Shown here: positions 29,752-40,657 of the stretch, one piece after another
Numbering within the stretch: the stretch's first letter is position 1
How the letters are laid out: the number at the start of each line of letters is the position of its first letter
Source of the DNA: an uncultured Alistipes sp.
GTDB taxonomy: Bacteria > Bacteroidota > Bacteroidia > Bacteroidales > Rikenellaceae
DNA length: 64,000 nt
Direction: 5' to 3'
Assembly: GCA_945494785.1 (NCBI GenBank)
Contig: CALYVN010000002.1
Coordinates: forward strand, 19,146-83,145
Notes under the pieces: generated by a model
What the model was told of the DNA's origin: nothing
Databases searched by the model: none
What the model saw: only the letters and a program-made list of their open reading frames with translations
Position numbers and translations under genes: made by a program

Positions 29752-29784
29752 AATAACATTTTTTTTGCATCTTTGCACCCGATT

Positions 29785-29856
29785 GGCTCCGTAGTTCAAT
29801 GGATAGAATTTAAGATTCCGGTTCTTACGATATGGGTTCGAATCCCGTCGGAGTCA
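29785..29856 (+). tRNA. tRNA-Arg (anticodon CCG)
   Basis: Acceptor ggctccg/cggagtc, anticodon arm taaga-ttCCGgt-tctta, T-arm gggttcgaatccc. Confidence 0.92.
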
Positions 29857-29986
29857 CTTCCAACCATCAATTATTCCCGTGCAGCACATTGTCGTCGGTT
29901 GCCGGCACATCGTTACCGCGAGAGCAAATATAATGAATTTTCGCCTCATTGCGTCAATGTTGGCTTCACTTTATGCAAAAATTGCG

Positions 29987-29994
29987 TATATTTG
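29987..29994 (+). promoter_or_regulatory. -7 element TATATTTG of ruvB
   Basis: TAnnTTTG upstream of the ATG at 30013. Confidence 0.6.
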
Positions 29995-30012
29995 CATAAA
30001 TAATCCCATTGT

Positions 30013-31026
30013 ATGACCGAAATCAGAGATACAAGACATACGGGCAGCGACAGTGATTTCGAGAACAGAATCCGTCCGCAGGAGTTGGACAGTTTCTCGG
30101 GACAGGACAAAATCGTCGATAATCTGCGCGTATTCATCAAGGCTGCACTCATGCGTGGCGATTCGCTCGACCACGTGCTGTTGCACGGTCCCCCGGGATT
30201 GGGCAAAACCACTTTGGCAAATATCATAGCCAACGAGATGGGGGCGCAACTCAAAGTAACATCGGGTCCCGTTTTGGATAAACCGGGCGACTTGGCGGGT
30301 CTGCTGACCAATATGGCGGCAGGCGACGTGCTGTTCATCGACGAGATTCATCGGTTGAGTCCCGTTGTGGAGGAGTATCTCTATTCGGCAATGGAGGATT
30401 TCAAAATCGATATAGTCCTCGACAAGGGTCCTTCGGCTCGTTCGATTCAGATTGAGTTGGCTCCGTTTACGCTGATAGGCGCAACCACCCGAAGCGGATT
30501 GCTGACTTCGCCTTTGCGGGCGCGTTTCGGCATACAGTGCCATTTGGAGTATTACGATACGCCCGTACTTAACCGAATAGTGAAGCGGTCGGCATCGATT
30601 CTCGGCATCTCCATCGACGACGATGCCGCAACCGAAGTGGCTTTGCGCTCGCGCGGTACTCCGCGAATCGCCAATGCGCTTTTGCGTCGGGTGCGCGATT
30701 TTGCGATGGTCGGCGGAGAGGGTCATATCGACCTCGCCATTACACGGGTCGCACTCGAAGCACTCAACATCGATTCGCGCGGTCTCGACCAAATGGACAA
30801 CAAGATACTTGCCACAATCATCGAGAAATTCAACGGCGGGCCTGTCGGTCTGAATACCATAGCCACGGCCGTCAGCGAAGAGGCAGGTACGATAGAGGAG
30901 GTCTATGAGCCGTTCCTGATAAAGGAGGGTTTCTTAAAGCGTACTCCACGCGGACGCGAAGCGACAGAACTCGCGTACAAACATCTCGGATTGGCATTTC
31001 GGGGAGCGGAGGAGACCTTGTTCTGA
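30013..31026 (+). CDS. ruvB: Holliday junction DNA helicase RuvB
   Basis: [51 protein letters not shown]. Confidence 0.97.
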   Translation: MTEIRDTRHTGSDSDFENRIRPQELDSFSGQDKIVDNLRVFIKAALMRGDSLDHVLLHGPPGLGKTTLANIIANEMGAQLKVTSGPVLDKPGDLAGLLTNMAAGDVLFIDEIHRLSPVVEEYLYSAMEDFKIDIVLDKGPSARSIQIELAPFTLIGATTRSGLLTSPLRARFGIQCHLEYYDTPVLNRIVKRSASILGISIDDDAATEVALRSRGTPRIANALLRRVRDFAMVGGEGHIDLAITRVALEALNIDSRGLDQMDNKILATIIEKFNGGPVGLNTIATAVSEEAGTIEEVYEPFLIKEGFLKRTPRGREATELAYKHLGLAFRGAEETLF

Positions 31027-31033
31027 CACGCGC

Positions 31034-33067
31034 CTATTTGCGTTCGTCTTTGAGTTTCTGCAATTCGTACATGCGGTCGCGATAACGTGCCGCAGCAAGG
31101 AAATCGAGCGATTTCGCAGCCCGTTCCATATCCGCTTTTGCCTTGGTAATCAATGCGTCTATATTTTCGCTCGCGGCGTAGGTCTTTGCTATGTCGGCTG
31201 CCATAGGGTAGTCGATATTCTCATTCGGCAGATTGTAGGCGGCAACACGGTTGTCGGCACTCTCGGCATTTGACAGCAACAGGCTCTGACCCGTACCGCT
31301 GCGTTGTGCCTTGTGCGGCAACATCGCGTGTTCCATATTGTATCGCACCTGCTTTTCGCGCCGACGATTGCTCTCTTCGATGGCTATGCGCATGGAGTCG
31401 GTGCATTTGTCGGCATACATAATCACATTGCCGTTGGAGTGTCTGGCGGCACGTCCCGCAATCTGGGTAATTGCACGTACATTGCGCAAGATGCCCTCTT
31501 TGTCGGCATCGAGAATGGCGACGAGTGCCACTTCGGGCAAATCGATTCCTTCGCGCAACAGATTTACGCCGATAAGCACATCGAACATTCCTGCACGTAG
31601 GTCTTCGAGAATCTGCACCCGTTCGAGCGTGTCGATGTCGGAGTGGATATAGCGGTTGCGCACACCGACACGGTCCAGATACTTCGACAACTCTTCCGCC
31701 ATGCGTTTGGTAATGGTCGTAACGATTATTTTGTCGTCGCGTTTGGCGTAAAAGTCTATCTCTTCGAGCAGATCGTCAATTTGATTATTCGTTACTCGCA
31801 CCTCCAAAGGCGGGTCTATCAATCCCGTAGGGCGGATGACCTGCTCTATGACGACGCTCTCGCTCTTGACGATTTCATAGTCGGCAGGGGTCGCACTGAC
31901 ATAGATTGTCGTTCCGTGCAACTGCTCGAACTCTTCGAATTTGAGCGGACGGTTGTCTTTGGCGGCAGGCAGCCGGAAACCGTATTCGACCAAATTTTCC
32001 TTGCGTGCGCGGTCTCCGCCGTACATCGCCCTAACCTGCGGAATGGTAACGTGGCTCTCGTCGATGACCATCAGGTAATCCTTCGGGAAATAGTCGAGCA
32101 GACAGAACGGGCGGGTGCCTGCCTTGCGTCCGTCGAAATAGCGCGAATAGTTTTCGATACCCGGGCAGTATCCCAACTCCTTAATCATCTCCAAATCGTA
32201 CTCCACGCGCTGTTTGAGCCGTTGAGCCTCGGCGGTGCGTCCTTCGCTCTCGAAGAATGCCACCTGTTTGCCCATATCCAGATAGATTTGACTGACGGCC
32301 GTGGCTATGCGCTCTTTGGTCGTAACGAACAGGTTGGCAGGGAATATCGTAATCTCCTGCAACGTCTCCAACCGGCAACCCGATACCGCATCGATGGAGT
32401 GAATGGCCTCTATCTCGTTGTCGAAAAACATTACGCGGTAACACTTGTTGCCTATGGCGGACATTATGTCTATGGTATCTCCCGTAACGCGGAATGTTGC
32501 GGGTGAGAGTTCTCGTTCGGTGCGGGTGTAGAGAGCCTCGACGAGCCGATACAGAAAATGCTTGTAACTTACCACGTCGCCGACCTTGATATCGATTGAC
32601 GTGGCGTGGAAATCGGCGGGATTGCCGATGCCGTAAAGACACGACACGCTCGAAACGACTATTATGTCGCGACGTCCCGAGAGCAACTCCGAAGTTGCGC
32701 TGAGCCGCATCTTCTCTATCTCGGCATTTATGGCGAGGTCTTTTTCGATGTAGGTGTCGGTTGCGGGCAGATAGGCTTCGGGTTGGTAGTAGTCGTAATA
32801 CGATACGAAATACTCTACGGCATTGTCGGGGAAAAAGTTTTTGAACTCGCCGTACAGTTGTGCCGCAAGCGTCTTGTTATGGCTTAAAACGAGTGTCGGA
32901 CGATTGAGTTCGGCAATTACGTTGGCAACCGTGAAGGTCTTGCCGGAACCGGTAACTCCCAAGAGGGTGTTGTGTTCCGAGCCGCTGCGAATCGAGCGCA
33001 CCAATCCGGATATCGCTTCCGGTTGGTCGCCCGTAGGGCTGTAATCCGATACCAATTTGAAATCCAT
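31034..33067 (-). CDS. uvrB: Excinuclease ABC subunit B
   Basis: MDFKLVSDYSPTGDQPEAI; GVTGSGKTFTVANVI; C-terminal UVR motif. Confidence 0.97.
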   Translation of the reverse strand: MDFKLVSDYSPTGDQPEAISGLVRSIRSGSEHNTLLGVTGSGKTFTVANVIAELNRPTLVLSHNKTLAAQLYGEFKNFFPDNAVEYFVSYYDYYQPEAYLPATDTYIEKDLAINAEIEKMRLSATSELLSGRRDIIVVSSVSCLYGIGNPADFHATSIDIKVGDVVSYKHFLYRLVEALYTRTERELSPATFRVTGDTIDIMSAIGNKCYRVMFFDNEIEAIHSIDAVSGCRLETLQEITIFPANLFVTTKERIATAVSQIYLDMGKQVAFFESEGRTAEAQRLKQRVEYDLEMIKELGYCPGIENYSRYFDGRKAGTRPFCLLDYFPKDYLMVIDESHVTIPQVRAMYGGDRARKENLVEYGFRLPAAKDNRPLKFEEFEQLHGTTIYVSATPADYEIVKSESVVIEQVIRPTGLIDPPLEVRVTNNQIDDLLEEIDFYAKRDDKIIVTTITKRMAEELSKYLDRVGVRNRYIHSDIDTLERVQILEDLRAGMFDVLIGVNLLREGIDLPEVALVAILDADKEGILRNVRAITQIAGRAARHSNGNVIMYADKCTDSMRIAIEESNRRREKQVRYNMEHAMLPHKAQRSGTGQSLLLSNAESADNRVAAYNLPNENIDYPMAADIAKTYAASENIDALITKAKADMERAAKSLDFLAAARYRDRMYELQKLKDERK

Positions 33068-33071
33068 ACCG

Positions 33072-33079
33072 CAAAGGTA
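33072..33079 (-). promoter_or_regulatory. -7 element TACCTTTG (minus) of uvrB
   Basis: caaaggta on the plus strand, 4 nt from the uvrB ATG. Confidence 0.55.
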
Positions 33080-33172
33080 CACCAAAATAGCGATGCAAGC
33101 AAATTGTATGAGTGCAAACGTCCCGCACAAAATAAGCACCCCTCCGAATTTGTTTATGCCACGCGGTTTTTT

Positions 33173-33180
33173 TATCTTTG
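33173..33180 (+). promoter_or_regulatory. -7 element TATCTTTG of dnaG
   Basis: TAnnTTTG 7 nt from the dnaG ATG. Confidence 0.55.
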
Positions 33181-33187
33181 CCGTCGA

Positions 33188-35170
33188 ATGATTGACCGCG
33201 AAACAATAGACAGAATTTACGCCGCAGCCGACATCGTGGATGTTATCGGCGATTATGTTACGCTCAAACGCAAGGGCGCAAACTATCAGGCGTGCTGTCC
33301 TTTCCATAACGAGAAGACGCCTTCGTTCGTGGTCTCTCCGTCGAAAGGGGTGTTCAAGTGTTTCGGTTGTGGCAAGGGCGGTAATGCCGTAACGTTTGTT
33401 ATGGAGCACGAGAACGTTACATATCCCGAAGCGTTGAAGATAGTCGCCAAGAAATACGGTATCGAGGTGCGCGAAAAAGAACTCACGGAGGAGGATATTC
33501 GTCGCAACGACAATCGCGAGAGCATGTTTACGCTCAATTCGTGGGCTGCGGACTATTTCATCGACTACCTGCATCGCAGCGACGAGGGCATGAGTGTCGG
33601 AATGACCTATTTCCGCCAACAGCGCGGTTTTACCGATGCGACGATTAAAAAATTCGGTCTGGGCTTCTGTCCGTCGAAGGGCGACAAGATGTCGCAGGAT
33701 GCACTCTCGTCAGGCTACAAAGAGGAGTTTTTGCTCTCGACGGGTCTGTCCATAAAGCGCGAGAGCGACGGTCGCATCTACGACCGATTCCGCGAGAGGG
33801 TAATGTTCCCCGTACACAACATTTCGGGGCGCATAGTGGCATTTGGCGGTCGTACTCTGCGCACCGACAAGAGTGTCGCCAAATACCAAAATTCGCCCGA
33901 GAGCGAGATTTACAGCAAGAAAAACGAACTGTACGGCCTCTATTTCGCCAAGAAAGCCATCCAGCAAAAGGATTTCGCGATAATGGTCGAGGGTTATACC
34001 GATGTGATTTCGATGCATCAGGCGGGTGTCGAAAATGTTGTGGCATCGTCGGGAACGTCGCTGACGACCGAACAAATCCGACTGCTCGGCCGTTTTACGC
34101 GCAACATAACGGTTATCTATGATGGCGACTCGGCAGGTATTCACGCTTCGCTGCGCGGTATCGATATGATATTGCGCGAAGGTATGAATGTCCGTGTGGT
34201 GCTGCTGCCCGAGCCGGAAGACCCCGATTCGTTTGCCCGTACACACTCGGCGGACGAGGTGCATGCCTACATCGCCCAAAACGAGGAGAATTTCATCACC
34301 TTCAAGGCGAAACTTCTGTTGCGCGATGCGGCAGACGACCCTATCAAAAGGTCGGCTGTCATTACCGACATCGTGCAGTCGATAGCGCAGATTCCGGACA
34401 ACATACAGCGGTCGCTGTTCGTGCGCGAGTGCGCCAGAATCATGGATATCGAAGCCTCGTTGCTGGTCGGCGAAGTGGCACGCAAACGCCTGTCGTCGCT
34501 CGGCGATGCGGAGGCAGACGAATTTTTGCGTCGTCAGCAGCGTCTGCGTCGTGCGGAGGAGCGCGAAACGACGGCGGCCAATGCGGATGCCGAAGATAAA
34601 ATCGGCGCAACGTCCGTCGGCAGCAGTACCGATGCGTTGGAGCGCGAAATCATCCAATACCTGCTGCGTTACGGCGAGCATAATTTCGATTTCAAGGAGG
34701 GCAACAACTATATTCACGTGAACGTGGCGGAGGAGATAATCACCGAACTCAACGAGGACGATACGCAGTTGTCGAATCCGGTCTATAACGAGATTCTGTC
34801 GTTGTACCGCAAGGCATTTGCCGAAGGGCGCAAGGTGGAGATGCACGAACTCATCAACAATCCGAATCCCGAAGTGTGCAATGCGGCGATAGATATAATC
34901 ACCGCAGAGGAGAACTATACCGAGAGCGAGATATGGAGTCTGAAAGAGGTGCATACGACCTCCGAATCGGAGATGCTCAAAGCGGGTGTGCCGAAGGCGT
35001 TGTTGCTCTTCAAGTCGAAATCGGTGGCGCGAATGATTGCGGAGTTGCAGACGAAGTTGGCCAACGAGGAGTTGGACGATGACCGAATGCTGCAAATCGC
35101 CGATAAACTTGCTCAACTCAACCGCGTCAAGGTGATGCTGGCGAAAAAAATTAAGAGATTGTTGCTTTAA
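33188..35170 (+). CDS. dnaG: DNA primase
   Basis: Zn finger [50 protein letters not shown]. Confidence 0.97.
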   Translation: MIDRETIDRIYAAADIVDVIGDYVTLKRKGANYQACCPFHNEKTPSFVVSPSKGVFKCFGCGKGGNAVTFVMEHENVTYPEALKIVAKKYGIEVREKELTEEDIRRNDNRESMFTLNSWAADYFIDYLHRSDEGMSVGMTYFRQQRGFTDATIKKFGLGFCPSKGDKMSQDALSSGYKEEFLLSTGLSIKRESDGRIYDRFRERVMFPVHNISGRIVAFGGRTLRTDKSVAKYQNSPESEIYSKKNELYGLYFAKKAIQQKDFAIMVEGYTDVISMHQAGVENVVASSGTSLTTEQIRLLGRFTRNITVIYDGDSAGIHASLRGIDMILREGMNVRVVLLPEPEDPDSFARTHSADEVHAYIAQNEENFITFKAKLLLRDAADDPIKRSAVITDIVQSIAQIPDNIQRSLFVRECARIMDIEASLLVGEVARKRLSSLGDAEADEFLRRQQRLRRAEERETTAANADAEDKIGATSVGSSTDALEREIIQYLLRYGEHNFDFKEGNNYIHVNVAEEIITELNEDDTQLSNPVYNEILSLYRKAFAEGRKVEMHELINNPNPEVCNAAIDIITAEENYTESEIWSLKEVHTTSESEMLKAGVPKALLLFKSKSVARMIAELQTKLANEELDDDRMLQIADKLAQLNRVKVMLAKKIKRLLL

Positions 35171-35173
35171 TGA

Positions 35174-35181
35174 TTATATTT
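35174..35181 (+). promoter_or_regulatory. -7 element TATATTTG of smpB
   Basis: TAnnTTTG upstream of the ATG at 35220. Confidence 0.55.
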
Positions 35182-35219
35182 GCAACCCGTTCGTATGCGG
35201 CGGTGGTTGTCGGGAGAAA

Positions 35220-35681
35220 ATGGCAGATTACAAGAGCATAAATGTTCGCAACAAACGTGCGACGTTCGACTACGAGATACTCGAAGAGTATGTCGCAGGT
35301 GTCGTTTTGGTCGGTACCGAAATCAAATCCGTCCGTATGGGCAAGGTGTCGATGGTCGATAGTTACTGCTATTTCGACAAGGGCGAATTGTGGATTCGCG
35401 GGGTAAATATCGCCGAATATGCGTGGGGAACGTGCAACAACCACATCCCCAAGCGCGACCGCAAACTGCTTCTTACAAAGCGCGAGATTGGCAAACTGAC
35501 CCGTGCGATGCAGGATAAGGGTTTGACTATCGTCGGCCTGCGACTGTTTTTGAACGAGCGGGGTTTGGCAAAAATCGCAATCGGTCTGGCTCGCGGCCGC
35601 AAGAGATACGACAAACGGGAATATCTGAAGGAGAACGACGCGCGACGAGAGATGGACAAGGCTCTCAAACATTTTAAGTAA
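35220..35681 (+). CDS. smpB: SsrA-binding protein SmpB
   Basis: [42 protein letters not shown]. Confidence 0.97.
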   Translation: MADYKSINVRNKRATFDYEILEEYVAGVVLVGTEIKSVRMGKVSMVDSYCYFDKGELWIRGVNIAEYAWGTCNNHIPKRDRKLLLTKREIGKLTRAMQDKGLTIVGLRLFLNERGLAKIAIGLARGRKRYDKREYLKENDARREMDKALKHFK

Positions 35682-35687
35682 TTTATT

Positions 35688-36395
35688 ATGGCACTGATAC
35701 TTTGTATAGAGACGGGTACCGACATCTGTTCGGTCGGTATTGCAAAGGATGGCGAATTGGTTTCGTTGCGCGAGAGCGACGAGGGTCGCGACCATGCCAA
35801 AAAGGTCGGTGTGTTCGTCGATGAACTCCTGCACGAAACAGGGGTTGCACCCGATGATTTGGATGCGGTGGCAGTAGGCAAAGGCCCGGGTTCTTATACG
35901 GGCTTGCGCATAGGCGTATCGTTTGCCAAAGGACTGTGTTACGGTATCGGCAAGCCGCTGATAGCCGTTGATTCGCTTGCTGCGCTTGCTGCGGTGGCAT
36001 GCGAGGATTATGAAGCGGGCATTATCGATGTGGAGCATTGGGACGAAGCACTGCTTTGCCCTATGGTCGATGCACGGCGCATGGAGGTCTATGCGCAGGT
36101 CTTCGATACAGCGGGTGCGGCACGCAGCGAAGTGTCGGCAGAGGTGGTTACTTCCGAGTCGTTTGCCGAATATCGCCGCGCATGCAGCGAGTTCGTCATC
36201 TTCGGCAGCGGAGCGGCCAAATGCGCCGATGTGTTGCAGGATGCAACGGCGGTGTCGGTTTTGCCGTCGGTGCGCGGTATGGTGTCGTTGGCAGAAAGGG
36301 CATTCGTTGCGGGAGAATTTGCCGACGTTGCCTATTTCGAGCCGTTCTACCTCAAAGACTTTGTCGTTACGACATCCAAGAAAAAATTTTTCTAA
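35688..36395 (+). CDS. tsaB: tRNA threonylcarbamoyladenosine biosynthesis protein TsaB
   Basis: ILCIETGTDICSVGIAKDG; VGKGPGSYTGLRIGVSFAKGL. Confidence 0.93.
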   Translation: MALILCIETGTDICSVGIAKDGELVSLRESDEGRDHAKKVGVFVDELLHETGVAPDDLDAVAVGKGPGSYTGLRIGVSFAKGLCYGIGKPLIAVDSLAALAAVACEDYEAGIIDVEHWDEALLCPMVDARRMEVYAQVFDTAGAARSEVSAEVVTSESFAEYRRACSEFVIFGSGAAKCADVLQDATAVSVLPSVRGMVSLAERAFVAGEFADVAYFEPFYLKDFVVTTSKKKFF

Positions 36396-36404
36396 TCCGA
36401 TTGT

Positions 36405-36968
36405 TTATGCCGTGTGATGGTTGCGCAACTCTTTGCGCAACTCCTGCTCTCTGCCGTCCATACAGCGGTCGGCAAGGGCATGAAAGCGTTTGGAGTGGTT
36501 GTGGTGTACTGTGTGGCACAACTCGTGGATTACGACATAATTCTGCAAATGTTCCGGCAGTGTCATCAGAAACAGCGACAGCGATATGTTGTTCTCACTC
36601 GTGCAACAACCCCACTTGGAGCGTGCCGCCCGAATCGTAACTCGCCCGTAGCGGAATCCGAATTTGCGTGCGAAAAATTCGACTTTGGCAGGCAATACGC
36701 GCTTTGCCTCGCGGCGCAGAGCCTCGATTTCGTCGGGTGTGCAGATATGGCGGTCGGTAGCGGCTGTCTCTATCCGACGGCGGGTTGCGGCAATCCAATC
36801 GGCTTTGCTCTCGGCAAAGACCAATGCCCGCGAGACGGATATGCCTGCGGGAAAACTCAAACGAACTGCTCCGTTGGGCTTTATGGTAAGCGAAATGCGA
36901 CGGCAGCGTGCATTTTGCGACAGCGTTATCGCTCCGAGCGTCGGATGGTCGATTTGCTTTACTGCCAT
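36405..36968 (-). CDS. YgjP-like M48-type metallopeptidase (DUF45)
   Basis: SKWGCCTSENNISLSLFLMTLPEHLQNYVVIHELCHTVHHNHSKRFH. Confidence 0.9.
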   Translation of the reverse strand: MAVKQIDHPTLGAITLSQNARCRRISLTIKPNGAVRLSFPAGISVSRALVFAESKADWIAATRRRIETAATDRHICTPDEIEALRREAKRVLPAKVEFFARKFGFRYGRVTIRAARSKWGCCTSENNISLSLFLMTLPEHLQNYVVIHELCHTVHHNHSKRFHALADRCMDGREQELRKELRNHHTA

Positions 36969-37013
36969 GAGGTTGTGCCGATTGTTGCTGTTGATGAATT
37001 GCCCGAACGACGG

Positions 37014-37748
37014 CTATTCGCCTATTCGCTGTCGGACGACCTCGAACAGCATCACTGCTGCAGCTGCCGAAACGTTGAGCGACTCGATTGCGCCGATAAG
37101 CGGAATGGCGAGTTGTTCATCGCACAATTTCAGGGTCTCTTTCGAGATGCCCTTCTCTTCCGACCCCATGATGATTACGGTCGGTTGACGGAAATCGGCG
37201 TCGTATATCAGTTTGCGGCTGTGTTCGGTCGCGGCGACTACCCGAAAGCCCTCTGCCTGCAAGGTCTTTATCGTGTTGCGTATCGAGCCGACGCGACAAA
37301 CGGGTATGCGGTTTAACGCTCCTGCCGATGCTTTCATCGCTTCGGCATTGACGGGTGCCGAATTTTTCAGCGAGGTGATTATGCCGTGCGCTCCCGCACA
37401 CTCTGCCGAGCGTGCTATGCCTCCGAAGTTGCGGATGTCGGTAATGCCGTCGAACAACACTATGAGCGGTGTTTCGTCATCGGGTACACGCTCCAAAATA
37501 TCCTGCAATTCGACATACTCTATGGCCGCCATTTGCGCCACAACTCCCTGATGATTGCCCTTTGTCAGGCGGTTGAGTTTTTCGACGGGTACCTCCTGTA
37601 CGCGTAGACGGTGGCGCAGACACAAATCGCGCAAATCGTTCATAAGTTGTCCGTCGGCACCTTTGCGCATATAGATTTTTTCAATCTGTTTGCCCGACTC
37701 CACAGCCTCTGCCACGGGACGAATGCCGAATACCAAATTGCACTCCAT
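37014..37748 (-). CDS. rlmB: 23S rRNA (guanosine-2'-O-)-methyltransferase RlmB (SpoU family)
   Basis: VFGIRPVAEAVESGKQIEKI; DGITDIRNFGGIARSAECAGAHGI; IMGSEEKGIS. Confidence 0.93.
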   Translation of the reverse strand: MECNLVFGIRPVAEAVESGKQIEKIYMRKGADGQLMNDLRDLCLRHRLRVQEVPVEKLNRLTKGNHQGVVAQMAAIEYVELQDILERVPDDETPLIVLFDGITDIRNFGGIARSAECAGAHGIITSLKNSAPVNAEAMKASAGALNRIPVCRVGSIRNTIKTLQAEGFRVVAATEHSRKLIYDADFRQPTVIIMGSEEKGISKETLKLCDEQLAIPLIGAIESLNVSAAAAVMLFEVVRQRIGE

Positions 37749-37815
37749 AAAGACATCTGTTTTCGTTCGGCAACAAAAATACGGAAATATATTTGAATTT
37801 TTGGCGGTAACATCA

Positions 37816-37823
37816 TAATTTTG
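37816..37823 (+). promoter_or_regulatory. -7 element TAATTTTG
   Basis: TAnnTTTG upstream of the ATG at 37853. Confidence 0.5.
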
Positions 37824-37852
37824 TGAGCGGTTTGAATCAGTTTGTGGAGATT

Positions 37853-38659
37853 ATGAAACTATTGCGTACAATCACATCGATTTTTGTCGTCGCCGTTTTG
37901 GCCGCTTGCAGCGATAAGGCTGCCGACAAGTGGCAGTGTAAGGTGCAATCGGTCTATATCATCGGCGCGTCGATTGCCTATCCCGAAAATACATGGTTCG
38001 AAATGGGTTGCGAGCAACTCGGACTGACGCCAATCAACCGTGCCGTCTCCGGTACGCGCCCGACCGAGAGTGCCGTACAAATGTCTCGCGGCGAGGAGTA
38101 TTCGTTCGAGGAGTTGGACTCGTTCGGCGTATTTGCCATAATGCACTGCCACGAGATGGAGGTGTGCGACGAGAGCAAGTTGCTCGCCGATTACAACGAT
38201 TACGAGGTGCAGGTGGATATGGACTATTCGCAGGCGTTCGACTACATCATTCGCCGATATATCGACGATTGCCGTGCGCTCGAATACAACCCTGCCTCGC
38301 AATGGTACGGCATCAATGGCGGCAAACCCGTCAAAATCATTCTGTGTACCCATTGGCACGATGCAAGGGTCGTATATAATGCCTCCGTCCGTCGTCTGGT
38401 CGAACGTTGGCGGGAGTATGCCACGCTTTGCCCGTTCGATACCGAAATAGGCTTTACCAAAGATGTCCCCGACCAAAACGGCCAGCAGGTCTCGTTGCAG
38501 TTTGCCTGCAACGGCATCAACGATACGGAGGAGTTGTACGGCGTGGTTTACGGCTGGCATCCGACACGCGGCCGCGATGCCGAGATACAGCAGCGCATGG
38601 CGCGGATATTCGCCAAAGCGTTGCAAAGATGTCTCGACGAGGAGAACGATGCGCAATAA
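37853..38659 (+). CDS. SGNH-like (DUF5040-type) lipoprotein
   Basis: Lipobox SIFVVAVLAACSDK; GASIAYPENTW...GTRPTES...THWHDARVVYNASVR...YGWHPTRGRDAEIQ. Confidence 0.7.
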   Translation: MKLLRTITSIFVVAVLAACSDKAADKWQCKVQSVYIIGASIAYPENTWFEMGCEQLGLTPINRAVSGTRPTESAVQMSRGEEYSFEELDSFGVFAIMHCHEMEVCDESKLLADYNDYEVQVDMDYSQAFDYIIRRYIDDCRALEYNPASQWYGINGGKPVKIILCTHWHDARVVYNASVRRLVERWREYATLCPFDTEIGFTKDVPDQNGQQVSLQFACNGINDTEELYGVVYGWHPTRGRDAEIQQRMARIFAKALQRCLDEENDAQ

Positions 38660-38676
38660 TCATTTTTCCGCACCTT

Positions 38677-38706
38677 AAAGGGGTTGTGCCGATTGACACA
38701 ACCCCT
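38677..38706. terminator. Bidirectional terminator between convergent genes
   Basis: aaggggttgtg-ccgattga-cacaacccctt with flanking A/T tracts. Confidence 0.85.
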
Positions 38707-38728
38707 TGTTTTTCGTCTGCCTCGCGTT

Positions 38729-40657
38729 TTACGACTGCACTATGTCGAGTTCGTAATTAGCCTTCTCCCACTCGTGCATCAGATGGTCGTAACGCCGTTT
38801 CAAATCGTCGTATCGACGGTATGACTCGGCGTCGTACGACGTTGCAACCGCAAATTGCTCGTCGAAGGCGGCAATCTGCTTCTCGATATCGCCCAATTCC
38901 GACTCGATACCCTCTATCGTTTTGCGAATTTTGCGCAGCACCTTCTCCTGCTCCTTTTTCTGCTCGTATGAGAGTTTGCCGGCAGTCGGCTCGGATTTCG
39001 TCGCAACGGTTTCGGGCGCGGCTTTGCGCTCGACCTCGTGCAGATTCTCCAACTTGCGCTTTTCGAGGAAATAGTATATGCCGCCCAAATACTCGTGTAC
39101 TCCTCCGTCGCGAAATTCGTACACCTTATCGACGATGCCGTCCAAAAATTCGCGGTCGTGCGAAACGACGATAACGGTGCCGTCGAACTTTTGAATCGCC
39201 GCTTTGAGTATATCCTTCGAGCGCATATCCATGTGGTTGGTCGGCTCGTCCAATACGAGCAGATTGTGCGGTTCGAGCATCATGCGTGCCATCGCAAGAC
39301 GCGAACGTTCGCCACCCGAAAGTACCTTTACCTTCTTGTCTATATCCTCGCCGCGGAACAGAAATGCACCCAATATGTCGCGCAGCCTCGTGCGGATGTC
39401 GCCTACCGCAACACGGTCGAGAGTGTCATAGACGGTAAATTCGCCGTTCATCAAATCGTCCTGATTCTGCGCATAGTAGCCTATATTGACATTCGCGCCG
39501 ATTTTTATCTCGCCCTCGCTCGGCTCGATTTCGCCGATAAGCATCCTTGCGAATGTGGTTTTGCCCTCGCCGTTCCGACCTACCAGAGCGATTTTGTCGC
39601 CTTTGTGTATGGTAAATTCCGCCCCCGAGAATACGCGGTGCGCACCGAAGGCCTTTCCTGCACCTTTGATGTCGGCAACAATCTGACCCGAACGCGGTGC
39701 GGGAGGAAATTTGATGTTGAGGGTCGCCAAATCTTCCTCCTCGACATCGATTCTCTCCAATTTGTCGAGTTGCTTTATGCGCGACTGCACCTGATTCGAT
39801 TTGGTGGGTTTGTAGCGGAATCGCTCGATGAACTCCTCGCTCTTTTCGATAAGACGCTGCTGATTCTGATAGGCGGCCAACTGCTGTGCGCGTCGTTCGG
39901 CACGCAGCGTAACGAATTGCGAATATGGTACTTTGTAATCGTATATTTTGCCCAACGACAGTTCGATGGTGCGCGTGGTTACGTTGTCCAAAAAGGCACG
40001 GTCGTGCGAGATGAGCAACACTGCGCCGTTGTAGTTGCGCAGATAATCCTCCAACCACTGTATCGACTCGATGTCCAAATGGTTTGTCGGCTCGTCCAAC
40101 AGAAAAATCGACGGACGGCGAAGCAGCAGTTTCGCTAATTCGATACGCATGCGCCAACCGCCCGAAAATTGGCTCGTCGGCTTGTCGAAATCGTCGCGCC
40201 GGAAGCCCAAACCGAGCAGCGTCTTCTCTATGTCGGCATCGCGTGTGTCGCCACCGAGTATGTGATAACGGTCGTTCTCGTCGTTGAGACGGTGCAGCAA
40301 CTGCTCGTATTCCGCCGATTCGTAGTCGGTACGCTCGGCAATCTCTTTGGTCAGCCGCTCAATCTCCGCCTCGATGCCCAACACCTCCTCGAAGGCCTTT
40401 TCGGTCTCGTCCAACAACGTGGTGGTGTCGGCAACGCGCATCTGTTGGGGCAGGTAGCCGATTGTGCATTCGCCATTGCGCGTAACTGCGCCCGAAGTGG
40501 GTTGCTGTTCGCCTACAATCAGTTTCAGAATGGTCGATTTGCCCGCTCCGTTGCGACCCACCAGACCGATGCGGTCTTTCGGGTTGATTAGGAAGGAGAT
40601 GTTGTCGAACAGCGTCCAGCCGCCGAAACTGACGCTCAGATTGTCAATCGAAATCAT
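38729..40657 (-). CDS. ABC-F family ATPase (duplicated ATP-binding cassette)
   Basis: Two Walker A (GRNGAGKST, GRNGEGKTT), two signature motifs (FSGGWRMR, LSGGERSR), inter-domain linker, no TM. Confidence 0.95.
   Translation of the reverse strand: MISIDNLSVSFGGWTLFDNISFLINPKDRIGLVGRNGAGKSTILKLIVGEQQPTSGAVTRNGECTIGYLPQQMRVADTTTLLDETEKAFEEVLGIEAEIERLTKEIAERTDYESAEYEQLLHRLNDENDRYHILGGDTRDADIEKTLLGLGFRRDDFDKPTSQFSGGWRMRIELAKLLLRRPSIFLLDEPTNHLDIESIQWLEDYLRNYNGAVLLISHDRAFLDNVTTRTIELSLGKIYDYKVPYSQFVTLRAERRAQQLAAYQNQQRLIEKSEEFIERFRYKPTKSNQVQSRIKQLDKLERIDVEEEDLATLNIKFPPAPRSGQIVADIKGAGKAFGAHRVFSGAEFTIHKGDKIALVGRNGEGKTTFARMLIGEIEPSEGEIKIGANVNIGYYAQNQDDLMNGEFTVYDTLDRVAVGDIRTRLRDILGAFLFRGEDIDKKVKVLSGGERSRLAMARMMLEPHNLLVLDEPTNHMDMRSKDILKAAIQKFDGTVIVVSHDREFLDGIVDKVYEFRDGGVHEYLGGIYYFLEKRKLENLHEVERKAAPETVATKSEPTAGKLSYEQKKEQEKVLRKIRKTIEGIESELGDIEKQIAAFDEQFAVATSYDAESYRRYDDLKRRYDHLMHEWEKANYELDIVQS

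Noticed and set aside
33068-33619. N-terminal extension of the uvrB ORF
   Set aside because: Conserved UvrB start MDFKLVSDYSPTGDQ is at 33067; the extension covers the dnaG promoter and 5' end
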